A stretch of 36,064 nt of DNA from Actinomadura soli (GTDB lineage Bacteria > Actinomycetota > Actinomycetes > Streptosporangiales > Streptosporangiaceae): the NCBI RefSeq assembly GCF_005889715.1, contig NZ_VCKW01000060.1, forward strand, positions 1 to 36,064, read 5' to 3'. Shown in pieces: positions 16,574 through 25,400 of this stretch (the first letter of the stretch is position 1; the number at the start of each line of letters is the position of its first letter). Position numbers and translations under genes: made by a program. A model generated the notes under the pieces. The model did not search any database, had not been told where the DNA came from, and saw nothing but the letters and a program-made list of their open reading frames with translations.

Positions 16574-17402
16574 CCGGCTCGTGCCCGCCGTCCGCGCCAC
16601 TGTCCGCGGACGGCTCCCGCTCCCCGGGCTCGGCGAGCAGCGACCGGCCCGCGAACACGGCCACGGCCAGCAGCAGGTAGCCGTAGATCCAGCCGCCGTA
16701 CACGTCGGTGACCCAGTGCTTGCTGAGGTACCAGCGCGTGTACCCCTCCCAGAACGCGAACGCGGCGAACGCGCCCCACACGACGGCGCGCGCCCGCGGA
16801 CCCGCCCGCAGGTAGGACAGCGCGATCAGCACGATCACGCCGTAGATCGAGATCAGCCGGGCGCACCCGCCCGACGGGTAGGTCCCGAGCGTCGTCGGCG
16901 GGTGGCCCCGGTCGACCAGCGCGGCGAGCGCGCTCTGCTGGAACCGCTCCACCAGGATGATGGTGCCGATCAGCAGCGCCGGCACCCACGGGCGGCGGCG
17001 CGTCCGGACGGCGACGAGCGTGAGGACGACCGCCCCGGCCAGCCCGGCGTACCGGGTCTGCCACACGTTCCCCGACTGGGTGAGGAACTCCATCGCGTCC
17101 GTCCACGCGCCGGGCCGCATGGTGCGCTGCACGAGGTCGAACATCGGGACGTCGTGGGCCTTGAGGAGCCGCTGGCTCAGCTCGCCGAGCGGCAGGCACA
17201 CCGCGGTCACCAGGAACGTTCCCGCGCCGAGGAAGACGACGAAGGAGCCGGCCGGGCCGAGCGTCCGGTCGAGCTGCTCGCGGGCGGTGCGCAGCCGCAC
17301 GGCCGCCGTCGTGCCGCTGCCCGGGGGACGGCTCGTCCAGACGTACCCGACGGCGAACGACAGGACCAGGCCCAGCGCGCAGACCGCGATGAGACCGGCC
17401 AT
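16551..17402 (-). CDS. PAP2-family membrane phosphatase (variant motif)
   Basis: A 283-residue polytopic protein with about six helices. The PAP2 superfamily includes undecaprenyl-diphosphate phosphatases that recycle the lipid carrier. The C3 motif is clear: R223, H229 and D233 in RWYLSKHWVTD. The C2 motif is TYPSGG (PSGG at 176-179) where PSGH is usual, so the histidine proposed as general acid is absent, and the C1 motif (around RGHPP, 164-168) is also atypical. ATG 17402 overlaps the upstream stop by one base (TGATG), so it is coupled to the secreted protein gene. A role in carrier recycling fits the locus, but the altered C2 site makes activity uncertain. Confidence 0.8.
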   Translation of the reverse strand: MAGLIAVCALGLVLSFAVGYVWTSRPPGSGTTAAVRLRTAREQLDRTLGPAGSFVVFLGAGTFLVTAVCLPLGELSQRLLKAHDVPMFDLVQRTMRPGAWTDAMEFLTQSGNVWQTRYAGLAGAVVLTLVAVRTRRRPWVPALLIGTIILVERFQQSALAALVDRGHPPTTLGTYPSGGCARLISIYGVIVLIALSYLRAGPRARAVVWGAFAAFAFWEGYTRWYLSKHWVTDVYGGWIYGYLLLAVAVFAGRSLLAEPGEREPSADSGADGGHEPVRAASGG

Positions 17403-18451
17403 CAGCGGCCCTGCGGCCGATCGCCGCCGCTCCCGGGCCCTCCGCTCCCGGGCCCGCCGGTCGGAGGTCCACCGGGCCGCTGCGTTCCGGGCGGTGGGAC
17501 GGCGCCTGGCGGCGGAACAGTGCCCGGCGGCGGAACAGTGCCGGTGCCCGGTGCGTGCGGTGCCTGAGGTGCCTGTGAGGCGGCGCCGGGGCCGCCGGGG
17601 GTGCCACGTCCCGGTGCGCTGGGGGGACCGCCCGGTGCGCCGGTCGCGCGGTGCGCGGGCCCGCCCGCCGCGGCGGCCGCCGGCCGCCGCTTGCGGCGGA
17701 GCAGGAACACCGCGCCCGCGGCCGCCACGGCCACGGCCGCGGCGCCACCGGCGATCAGCCCGAGGGGGGTGCCGTCCTCCTCCGGGGCGGCACCGGGGTC
17801 GGTCGCGGCCTTCTTGTCGGGCGGCGGCGGGGGCGTGGCGACGGCGCGCTCCGTGCCGACCTCCGGCCCCGGACCCGGCTTGCCGGGCGCCGCGGTGCCC
17901 GCGTTGTACGCGAACAGCGAGAGCTGGTTGATCAGGCTGCCGCCGCCGTTCCGCCGCGCGCCCGCCCACGCCTTCGCGGTCGTGCTCGGCGCGAAGCTCC
18001 ACGAGTAGGCCCGGACCGTCCGGCCGACCACGACGGCGTAGGTGCCCTTGCGCTTCACCGCCTTGTAGATGTCCATGATCAGCCGGTTGTAGGCGGTGGC
18101 CCGGTCGGGGAGCGTCCCGGCCGGGAAGATCGCGATGTACACCGGGAGGCGGGCGCGCTCCAGCGGGCCGCGCAGCCGGTCGAGCTGGCCGTCGCTGAGG
18201 TCCTGGACGCCGGGGGCGACGTAGAGCCCGCCGTTCTCGGTGAGCCTCGTCACCACGTCCTCGAGCTCGATGCCGTCAGGCGCCGCGGCGAGGGCGCCGG
18301 GGGCGCCCAGCGGCGCGGGCAGGGCCGCGGTGGCGTCGGCCCGCGCCGCCGGAAGCCCGGGGGCGGCGAGCAGCGTCACGCAGGCGGCCGGAACGGCGAA
18401 CGTCAGGCGGCGGACTCGCCCGACCTGGACGCGCCGGATGGAGTGCGGCAT
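17402..18451 (-). CDS. Secreted single-pass protein with proline-rich cytoplasmic tail, unknown function
   Basis: About 349 residues. A twin-arginine-poor signal peptide (LTFAVPAACVTLLAAPGLPAARA) is followed by an extracytoplasmic domain of about 150 residues, with GLYVAPGVQDLSDGQLDRL, then PVYIAIFPAGTL, then GTYAVVVGRTVRAYSWSF. This arrangement vaguely recalls TPM-type or Rv1476-type actinobacterial domains. A single helix near 230-250 (LIAGGAAAVAVAAAGAVFLL, then RRKRR) leads to a tail of about 95 residues rich in P, G and T with PPPGTV/PPPGAV repeats. ATG 18451 is likely; GTG 18454 directly before it is possible. It is translationally coupled to the PAP2 gene. I cannot assign a function. 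Confidence 0.7.
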   Translation of the reverse strand: MPHSIRRVQVGRVRRLTFAVPAACVTLLAAPGLPAARADATAALPAPLGAPGALAAAPDGIELEDVVTRLTENGGLYVAPGVQDLSDGQLDRLRGPLERARLPVYIAIFPAGTLPDRATAYNRLIMDIYKAVKRKGTYAVVVGRTVRAYSWSFAPSTTAKAWAGARRNGGGSLINQLSLFAYNAGTAAPGKPGPGPEVGTERAVATPPPPPDKKAATDPGAAPEEDGTPLGLIAGGAAAVAVAAAGAVFLLRRKRRPAAAAAGGPAHRATGAPGGPPSAPGRGTPGGPGAASQAPQAPHAPGTGTVPPPGTVPPPGAVPPPGTQRPGGPPTGGPGSGGPGSGGDRPQGR

Positions 18452-18609
18452 CACGGATGACGGTCCTTCATGCTCAGGGCGGGGGGTGTTCAGGCGAACG
18501 GTAGGCGACCACCGTACTGGTGCCTGCGGGGCTTCTGTTCTGTTTCCGCCCATTTCCGGTGCTCAGCCCCGCCGTGCACGTGGCCGGCCCCGGCTACGAG
18601 GGAGGCGCC

Positions 18610-19611
18610 CTAGCGGACGAGTTCGTCCGGTGACACCTTCACCGTGTCCGCCGAGGCGCGGAGGGCCCGGGCGGTGCGGTGGCGCAGGACGAGCCATACG
18701 GCGGCGGAGACGGCGATGAGGGCGGTCATCGTCCAGGCCAGCGGCACGGCGCCGAGGCCGAACATCTTCAGGGAGGACGCGACCAGGACGATCGTCAGGA
18801 TGCGGCGGATGATCCCGCCGGGTGCGCGCGAGGAGATCCGCGAGCCGAGGTAGACGCCGGGGACGGAACCGACGAGCAGCGCGGTCGTGACCTCCATCCG
18901 GAAGTCGCCGAACAGCAGGTGGCCGATTGCGGCCGCGAACACCAGCGGGACGGCCTGGAGCAGGTCGGTGCCGACGAGCTGGTTGGCCTTCAGCGCCGGG
19001 TAGAGGGCCAGCAGCGCGACGATGATGAGCGAGCCGGAGCCGACCGAGGTGACGCCGACGACGAGCCCGCCGATCGCGCCCACCACCACGGTCGGCACCG
19101 GGCGCACCTTGACCCTCGGCGCCGTCCGGCCGTCCTTCCCGCGGCCGCCCTTATCGGTCGCGCGGCCGTCGTCACCGGTGGTGCCGGGGCTGCTGGGGGC
19201 GTCGGGGGTGCCGCCCGCTCGGCGGGACAGGTAGCCGCGGAAGACGAGCCCGGCGGCGGCGATCATGAGGGCGACGCCCATGGCCTTGCTGATGATCTCC
19301 TCGACCTCGCCGCCGTGGCCGAGCGCCCGCGCGAGCAGGACGCCGGAGAACGCCGCCGGTACCGAGCCCACGCACAGCCAGCCGACCAGCCGCATGTCGA
19401 TGGTGCCCTGGCGGTAGTGCACCGCGCTGCCGACGGGTTTCATCACCGCGGCGGCCACCAGGTCGCTGGAGACGGCGGCGAGCGGGCTGACCCCGAAGAA
19501 CGTCACGAGCATCGGCGTCATCAGGGCGCCGCCGCCCATGCCGGTCAGCCCGACGATGATGGCGACGAGGAACGAACCCAGCGCCATCGTCCAATCGAAG
19601 TCCATCGGCAT
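18610..19611 (-). CDS. TauE/SafE-family sulfite/sulfur-compound transporter
   Basis: A 333-residue membrane protein of the TauE/SafE (DUF81) family, whose members move sulfite, sulfoacetate or related anions. Two repeats of four helices are visible. Each begins with the family glycine pattern: VGLTGMGGGALMTPMLVTFFGVSP in the first half, and GLVVGVTSVGSGSLIIVALL followed by LVGTDLLQAVPL in the second. A charged Gly/Asp/Lys-rich loop (about 133-168) joins the halves and is longer than usual. ATG 19611 has AGGTAGG just upstream. Its placement beside the APS kinase suggests balancing of sulfate or sulfite during heavy PAPS use; the actual substrate and direction are inference. Confidence 0.88.
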   Translation of the reverse strand: MPMDFDWTMALGSFLVAIIVGLTGMGGGALMTPMLVTFFGVSPLAAVSSDLVAAAVMKPVGSAVHYRQGTIDMRLVGWLCVGSVPAAFSGVLLARALGHGGEVEEIISKAMGVALMIAAAGLVFRGYLSRRAGGTPDAPSSPGTTGDDGRATDKGGRGKDGRTAPRVKVRPVPTVVVGAIGGLVVGVTSVGSGSLIIVALLALYPALKANQLVGTDLLQAVPLVFAAAIGHLLFGDFRMEVTTALLVGSVPGVYLGSRISSRAPGGIIRRILTIVLVASSLKMFGLGAVPLAWTMTALIAVSAAVWLVLRHRTARALRASADTVKVSPDELVR

Positions 19612-19654
19612 GACCTACCTGGTTGGTCGGGAAACTCGCCCATCAGAGTAAAGG

Positions 19655-19707
19655 AGGTCATCCAGACCTGCTAACCCTGGTATGCCCTGCCGAACCCCTC
19701 GGTTCGG
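19655..19707 (-). promoter_or_regulatory. Dyad and hairpin between the APS kinase and TauE genes
   Basis: Two structures lie in the 122-base gap. AGGTC (19655-19659) and GACCT (19665-19669) form a dyad with a five-base spacer, which on the minus strand falls between TTAGCA and TTACTC, a possible -35/-10 pair with 17-base spacing for the transporter. CCGAACC (19690-19696) pairs with GGTTCGG (19701-19707) and may end the APS kinase transcript, though no T-run follows. Confidence 0.35.
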
Positions 19708-19733
19708 GGTTTGTAGCGTTTCCGTACCCGGAT

Positions 19734-21275
19734 CTATGCGGAGCGTACCCAGCCGCCGTCCACCAGGAGGTCGAGGACCTTCGCGACCGCCTCGTCCGGC
19801 GTCATCCGGGACGTGTCGAGCGTCAGGTCGGCGTCGTCCGGGTCCTCGTACGGGTCGGAGATGCCGGTGAACTCGGGGATCACGCCCGCGCGGGCCTTGG
19901 CGTACAGGCCCTTGCGGTCGCGCCGCTCGCACTCCTCCAGCGGCGTCGCGACGTGCACGAGGATGAAGTCGCCGACGGCGGACACCATCCGGCGGACCTC
20001 CGCGCGGGTCGCCGCGTACGGCGCGATCGGCGCGCAGATCGCGGTGCCGCCGTGCCGGGTGATCTCGGCGGCGACGAACCCGATGCGCCGGATGTTCAGG
20101 TCGCGGTCGGCGCGCGAGAACGTCAGGCCGGACGACAGCATCCGCCGCACGACGTCGCCGTCCAGCAGCGTGACCGTCCGGCCGCCGCGCTCGACCAGCG
20201 CGTCGGCGAGGCCGCGCGCGACCGTCGACTTCCCCGAGCCCGACAGGCCGGTGAAGAACACCGTGATGCCGCGCGACAGCTTCGGCGGCCGGGCCAGGGC
20301 CAGCTCGGCGGCGACGGCGGGCGGGGTGAACCAGTCGGGGACCGGTTCGCCGGCGTCCAGCAGCTCGTTCAGCCGCTCCTGGGTCAGCTCAGCCTGGACG
20401 TGGTCGGGTTCGATGCGCGCGACGGGCCGCCAGACCTCGACGTCGGCGTCGTAGGCCCACGGCTCCGGCACGACCACCGGGATCGCGGTGCCCTCGACCT
20501 CGTGCTCCAAGAGCAGGTGCGTGGCGCCGTAGGCGGCGGCGACGTGCGCGCGGAGCAGGACGTCCCGCTCCTCCTGGACCGCCGCGTCTCCGCCGTCCCC
20601 GCGCACGGGGAGCGGGACGGGGATGATCTGCGCGCCGTCCGGCAGCTCCTTGCGGACGCCGAGCAGGGCCCGGACGAGCGACTCGTCGTGCTCGCCGCCC
20701 AGCAGCGGCAGGACGAGGACCTCGGCGCCGAGCCGTTCGGCGACCTGCCGCAGCTGCCCGAGCTGCTTGCGGTGCAGCGGATCGCGTACCGCTACCGCGA
20801 GCTTGTTGGCGGGGGGTGCGGGGGGTCGTCCCTCCTCGGGAGACGCGGTGAGGGCGTTCCCTTCGGCGGCTTCGAGCTCGTCGGGACGGCGGCGCAGGCC
20901 GTGGAACGGTCCGTGGGCGGGAGCGCGGAGGGCCTCCAGCGGCCCCGCGAGCCGCCAGTCGCGGCTCGTCGGGTCCTGCCACGCCTCCTCGACCCGCAGG
21001 ACGGCGACCGGCACGCCCTCCGGGTCCTGCAGGACGACGCGCTCCTGGTCGGTCAGCTCCTTCGGGACGGACAGGGTGACCGGGACCGGCCACGGGGTCC
21101 CGTCGGCCAGCCGCCCGCCGGCGATCACCATGGCGGTGTCGTAGGAGCCGAGGAACCCGGTCAGCGGCCGGTACACGCCGGCGAGGACCAGCTCCAGGTC
21201 GGCGAGCTCCACCGGGCCCGGAGTCCAGGCGGGCAGGTCGCGCAGCGTGTCGGGAAGGCCGGGCTCGGCGGTCAC
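19734..21275 (-). CDS. cysC: APS kinase fused to a degenerate ATP-sulfurylase domain
   Basis: The C-terminal domain phosphorylates APS to PAPS: Walker A GLSGSGKST at 343-351, LDGDVVRRMLSSGLTFSRADRD, and the late motif FTGISDPYEDP. The N-terminal PUA-like part is a clear ATP-sulfurylase domain (LVLAGVYRPLTGFLG, 29-43; LADGTPWPVPVTLSV). The sulfurylase catalytic core has decayed: the usual QxRNPxHxxH site reads AVRDPLHRKQ and no GRDHAG motif is present (LLLEHEVEG at that place). I chose GTG 21275 because GGAGA precedes it by five bases; open sequence continues upstream to 21401 without family features. CysDN can supply APS, so this protein probably works as a kinase with a structural or regulatory N-terminus. 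It contains the palindromic repeat also found in mfd. Confidence 0.9.
   Translation of the reverse strand: MTAEPGLPDTLRDLPAWTPGPVELADLELVLAGVYRPLTGFLGSYDTAMVIAGGRLADGTPWPVPVTLSVPKELTDQERVVLQDPEGVPVAVLRVEEAWQDPTSRDWRLAGPLEALRAPAHGPFHGLRRRPDELEAAEGNALTASPEEGRPPAPPANKLAVAVRDPLHRKQLGQLRQVAERLGAEVLVLPLLGGEHDESLVRALLGVRKELPDGAQIIPVPLPVRGDGGDAAVQEERDVLLRAHVAAAYGATHLLLEHEVEGTAIPVVVPEPWAYDADVEVWRPVARIEPDHVQAELTQERLNELLDAGEPVPDWFTPPAVAAELALARPPKLSRGITVFFTGLSGSGKSTVARGLADALVERGGRTVTLLDGDVVRRMLSSGLTFSRADRDLNIRRIGFVAAEITRHGGTAICAPIAPYAATRAEVRRMVSAVGDFILVHVATPLEECERRDRKGLYAKARAGVIPEFTGISDPYEDPDDADLTLDTSRMTPDEAVAKVLDLLVDGGWVRSA
20809..20836 (+). repeat. GC-rich palindromic repeat, copy inside cysC
   Basis: GCGGGGGGTGCGGGGGG followed by TCGTCCCTCCT matches the copy inside mfd at 23647-23675 with one base less and one substitution. 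It reads antisense to cysC and encodes part of a Pro/Gly-rich linker (EEGRPPAPPANK) between the two N-terminal domains. Confidence 0.6.
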
Positions 21276-21410
21276 CGCGATCTCCGATCTTGCGTCGCCG
21301 CCGTCGTGCAGAGCGCGGCGGCCGGGCTGAACCGTGTGAATGGAGTTTCCGCAGGAAAAATACTGCGCCGACCCGGACGCACGCACCATCGCCCCGCCCA
21401 CGGGCGACGG

Positions 21411-22244
21411 TCAGATAACCCTGGCGAAACGGTTCTCGGGTTTGCGGATCACGAGCGTGACCTCGCTGTGGTCCGCGGGGAGGCGGCCCCTGGTGATCAC
21501 CGAGACCAGCCGGCACAACAGCTCGGCGAGGCCGGTTCCGGCCCCGAGGGCCCTGACGGCCTGCCGGGACGTGTATTCCTCGGCGATCACCAGCCCGCGC
21601 ATGACGCAGTACCACTGCATGCCCGACCGCGACGCGACCCGGTCGTAGATCGCCGGAGGCGGGCTCGTCCGGCCGTTGCCGGCCGTCCTGGTCGCCGCCG
21701 TCTCCGGGCCGGTCCCGGCCGTCTCCGGCACGGGCGCGTCCGGGACGCGGGCGTGGGCGCCGCGCGGGCCCCGCCCGGGGCGCACGCGCCTCCGCCGGCC
21801 GCCGATGTGCATCCAGTTCGGGAGCGTCCGGTCCAGGAAGCCGAACGCGGTGTTGCGGTCGCGCAGGCGGACCAGCAGCAGCCCGCCGGGCTTCAGCGCC
21901 GCGACGAACCGGTCGAGGACCAGCTCGGCGTGCGGGACGCGCTCGATCAGGTACGAGGCGTGGACGATGTCGAAGGCGCGCGGCGGCAGCGGCACGGTCC
22001 GCAGGTCGCCGAGGTGCCAGGCGTCCAGGTCGAGCCGGTCGCACGTGTAGGCGCGCAGCTCGGGGGACTCCAGGTCGACGCCCGTGACGTGGTGTTCGCG
22101 GTCGCCGAGGTCCAAGCCCGTGCCCCAGCCGCAGCCCGCTTCCAGGATGTGGATCCGCTGCAGGGGCTTCTCTTGGGCGTACTGGCGAGCGCGTTGCGAG
22201 AAGAGATCGCCGTCGTTGACCGGCGGCGTACGCAGATCGGTCAC
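21411..22244 (-). CDS. SAM-dependent methyltransferase (class I)
   Basis: A 277-residue protein with a Rossmann-type methyltransferase core. Motif I is ILEAGCGWGTGLDLG, an acidic residue ends strand two in VTGVDLESPEL, and motif post-I/II is FDIVHASYLIERVPHAELVL with LKPGGLLLVRLRD after it. Between about 150 and 200 is a disordered Arg/Pro/Thr-rich insert, then a conserved-looking C-terminal part (MQWYCVMRGLVIAEEYTSRQ). The GTG at 22244 has no strong ribosome site, so the start is less certain. It precedes cysC on the same strand with a 135-base gap. It may methylate a sugar of the polymer, but a nearby-gene argument is all that supports this. Confidence 0.8.
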   Translation of the reverse strand: MTDLRTPPVNDGDLFSQRARQYAQEKPLQRIHILEAGCGWGTGLDLGDREHHVTGVDLESPELRAYTCDRLDLDAWHLGDLRTVPLPPRAFDIVHASYLIERVPHAELVLDRFVAALKPGGLLLVRLRDRNTAFGFLDRTLPNWMHIGGRRRRVRPGRGPRGAHARVPDAPVPETAGTGPETAATRTAGNGRTSPPPAIYDRVASRSGMQWYCVMRGLVIAEEYTSRQAVRALGAGTGLAELLCRLVSVITRGRLPADHSEVTLVIRKPENRFARVI

Positions 22245-22403
22245 GGTATCGCAGCGTAATCGCTCGACTGCGTTCCGTCCGCTATTTGCCTATTCTTGGT
22301 AATGGCCGTGTCGCGCTGCGTTGCCGTGCTCGTCCCATGCCCGTCCCGGGCCCGTCCCGTCCGCGAGCTGCGGCGCTGTCGGAACGAGACGCCGTCGCGG
22401 CGC

Positions 22404-22421
22404 GTACCCTGGATCGGGTAC
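22404..22421 (+). promoter_or_regulatory. Perfect dyad GTACCC-N6-GGGTAC upstream of mfd
   Basis: Six-base arms at 22404-22409 and 22416-22421 lie 65-82 bases before the mfd ATG. TACCCT within it fits a TANNNT -10 box. It is a candidate operator or promoter for mfd. Confidence 0.35.
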
Positions 22422-22485
22422 CGGGATCCGCGTGGGATTCCGGGTTTTCGGCCTGCCCTGATCCCCGGCTGACGAGCGGACGAAG

Positions 22486-25400
22486 ATGACGCTTTCTGGA
22501 CTTGTCGATCTCGCGTGCACCGATCCCGGGTTGGAGCGCGCGCTCACCGCGGCGCGGACCGATCAGGAGATCGTGGCGCCGTCCTCGCTGTGGCCGATCC
22601 TGGCGGCGGCGCTGAGCCGCCGCGTCGGCGGCGGCGCCGGGGACGGCGTGGTCCTCGCGGTGACCGCCACGGGACGCGAGGCCGAAGACCTGACGGCGGC
22701 GCTGTCGAGCCTGCTCGACCCGGGCCGTGTCGCGCACTTCCCGGCGTGGGAGACGCTGCCGCACGAGAAGCTGTCGCCGCGCTCGGACACGGTCGGGCAG
22801 CGCATCGCCGTGCTGCGCCGTCTCGTCCACCCGGGCGCGGGCGGCCCGCCCACCGAGGAGGGGACCGCGAGCGCGGGCAAGGGCGGGGCGCTGGACGTCG
22901 TCGTGACGCCGATCCGCGCCGTGCTCCAGCCGATCGTGTCCGGGCTCGCCGACCTGGAGCCCGTCCGGCTGGTCTCCGGTGACGACGCCGACATGGACGA
23001 CGCCGTCCGCGGCCTCGTGAACGCCGGGTACCACCGCGTCGACCTGGTGGAGAAGCGCGGCGAGATCGCGGTGCGCGGCGGCATCCTGGACGTGTTCCCG
23101 CCGACAGAGGAGCACCCGCTCCGGGTGGAGTTCTGGGGCGACACCGTCGAGGAGATCCGCTACTTCAAGGCCGCCGACCAGCGCTCGCTCGAAGTGGCGC
23201 AGGACGGGCTGTGGGCGCCGCCGTGCCGCGAGCTGCCGCTGACGCCGGAGGTCCGCGAGCGGGCGAAGCGGCTCGCCGAGGAGCATCCGGCGCTTGAGGA
23301 GATCCTCGGCCGGATCGCGGACGGCGACACCGTCGAGGGCATGGAGGCGTTCTCGCCCGTCCTCGCCGACACGATGGAGCTGCTGACCGACCTGCTGCCG
23401 GACGGCTCGGTGCTGCTGGTGTGCGAGCCGGAGCGGATCCGGACGCGGGCGGAGGAGCTCGTCCGGACGAGCCAGGAGTTCCTGGAGGCGAGCTGGGTCA
23501 ACGCCGCGGCCGGGGGAGAGGCGCCGATCGACCTGGGCGCCGCCGCGTTCCGGTCGCTGGAGGAGGTCCGCGCGCACAGCACGGAGCTGGGCCTGCCCAG
23601 GTGGAGCGTGACAGCCCTTAACCCCCTTAGGGCGAGCGGAGCGAGTGCGGGGGGTACAGGGGGGTCGTCCCCCCTGAGCGAGGAACGTGATGCGCTCAAC
23701 CTGGGCGTGCAGCCTGCGGAGGCGTACCGGGGCGACACCATGCGGGTCGTCGGTGACCTCAAGGGATGGATCGACGGCGGCTGGCGCGTCGTGATGGTCA
23801 CCGCCGGGCACGGTCCGGCGGAGCGGCTCGTCCAGCTCGTCGGGGAGGAGGGGGTCGGCGCGCGGCTCGACGATCTCGCCGGTCCGCCGGGCCCGTCGGT
23901 GGTCACCGTCACGACCGGGCTTCTGGAGAACGGGTTCACCTGGGAGTCGGTCAAGCTCGCCGTGCTGACGGAGACCGACCTGTCGGGGCAGAAGTCGTCC
24001 ACGCGGGACGCGCGGCGGATGCCGTCGCGGCGGCGCGGCGGCATCGACCCGCTCCAGCTCAAGGCGGGCGACTACGTGGTCCACGAGCAGCACGGCGTCG
24101 GACGGTACGTCGAGATGGTCAGCCGGACGGTGCAGGGCGCCACCCGCGAGTACCTGATCCTGGAGTACGCCAAGAGCGACCGGCTGTTCGTCCCGACCGA
24201 CCAGCTCGAAGAGCTGACCCGCTACGTCGGCGGCGAGGCGCCGAGCCTGCACCGGCTCGGCGGCGCCGACTGGCAGAAGGCCAAGTCCCGCGCCCGCAAG
24301 GCCGTCAAGCAGATCGCCGGGGAGCTGATCCGGCTGTACTCGGCGCGGATGGCGAGCCCCGGCCACCCGTTCGGCCCCGACACCCCGTGGCAGCGGGAGC
24401 TGGAGGACGCGTTCCCGTACGTGGAGACGCCCGACCAGCTCGCCGCCATCGACGAGGTCAAGCTCGACATGGAGAAGTCCGTCCCGATGGACCGCCTGAT
24501 CTGCGGCGACGTCGGCTACGGCAAGACGGAGATCGCGGTGCGGGCGGCGTTCAAGGCCGTCCAGGACGGCAAGCAGGTCGCGGTGCTGGTCCCGACGACG
24601 CTGCTGGTGCAGCAGCACATGTCGACGTTCACCGAGCGGTTCGCGGCGTTCCCCGTCGTGGTGAAGCCGATCAGCCGGTTCCAGTCCGACCGGGAGATCG
24701 ACGAGACGCTGCGCGGCATGGCGGACGGCACCGTCGACGTCATCGTCGGCACGCACCGCATCCTGTCGTCGCAGACCCGGTTCAAGAACCTCGGCCTGGT
24801 CGTCATCGACGAGGAGCAGCGGTTCGGCGTCGAGCACAAGGAGGAGCTGAAGCGACTCCGGACGCAGGTGGACGTCCTCGCGATGTCCGCGACCCCGATC
24901 CCGCGGACGCTGGAGATGGGCCTGACCGGCATCCGCGAGATGTCGACGATCCTGACCCCGCCGGAGGAGCGCCACCCCGTCCTGACGTTCGTCGGGCCGT
25001 ACGAGGAGAAGCAGATCGCCGCGGCGATCCGGCGCGAGCTGCTGCGCGAGGGCCAGGTGTTCTTCGTGCACAACCGGGTCAGGTCGATCAACAAGGTGGC
25101 GGCGAACCTGGCGAGGCTCGTCCCGGAGGCGCGGATCGGCATCGCGCACGGCCAGATGAACGAGAACGAGCTCGAAAAGGTCATGGTCGACTTCTGGGAG
25201 AAGAACTACGACGTCCTGGTCGCGACCACGATCGTCGAGTCCGGCCTGGACGTGCCGAACGCCAACACGCTGATCGTCGACCGCGCCGACATGTACGGCC
25301 TGTCGCAGCTCCACCAGCTCCGCGGCCGCGTCGGGCGCGGCCGGGAGCGCGCCTACTCGTACTTCCTCTACCAGCCGGAGCAGCCGCTCACCGAGACGGC

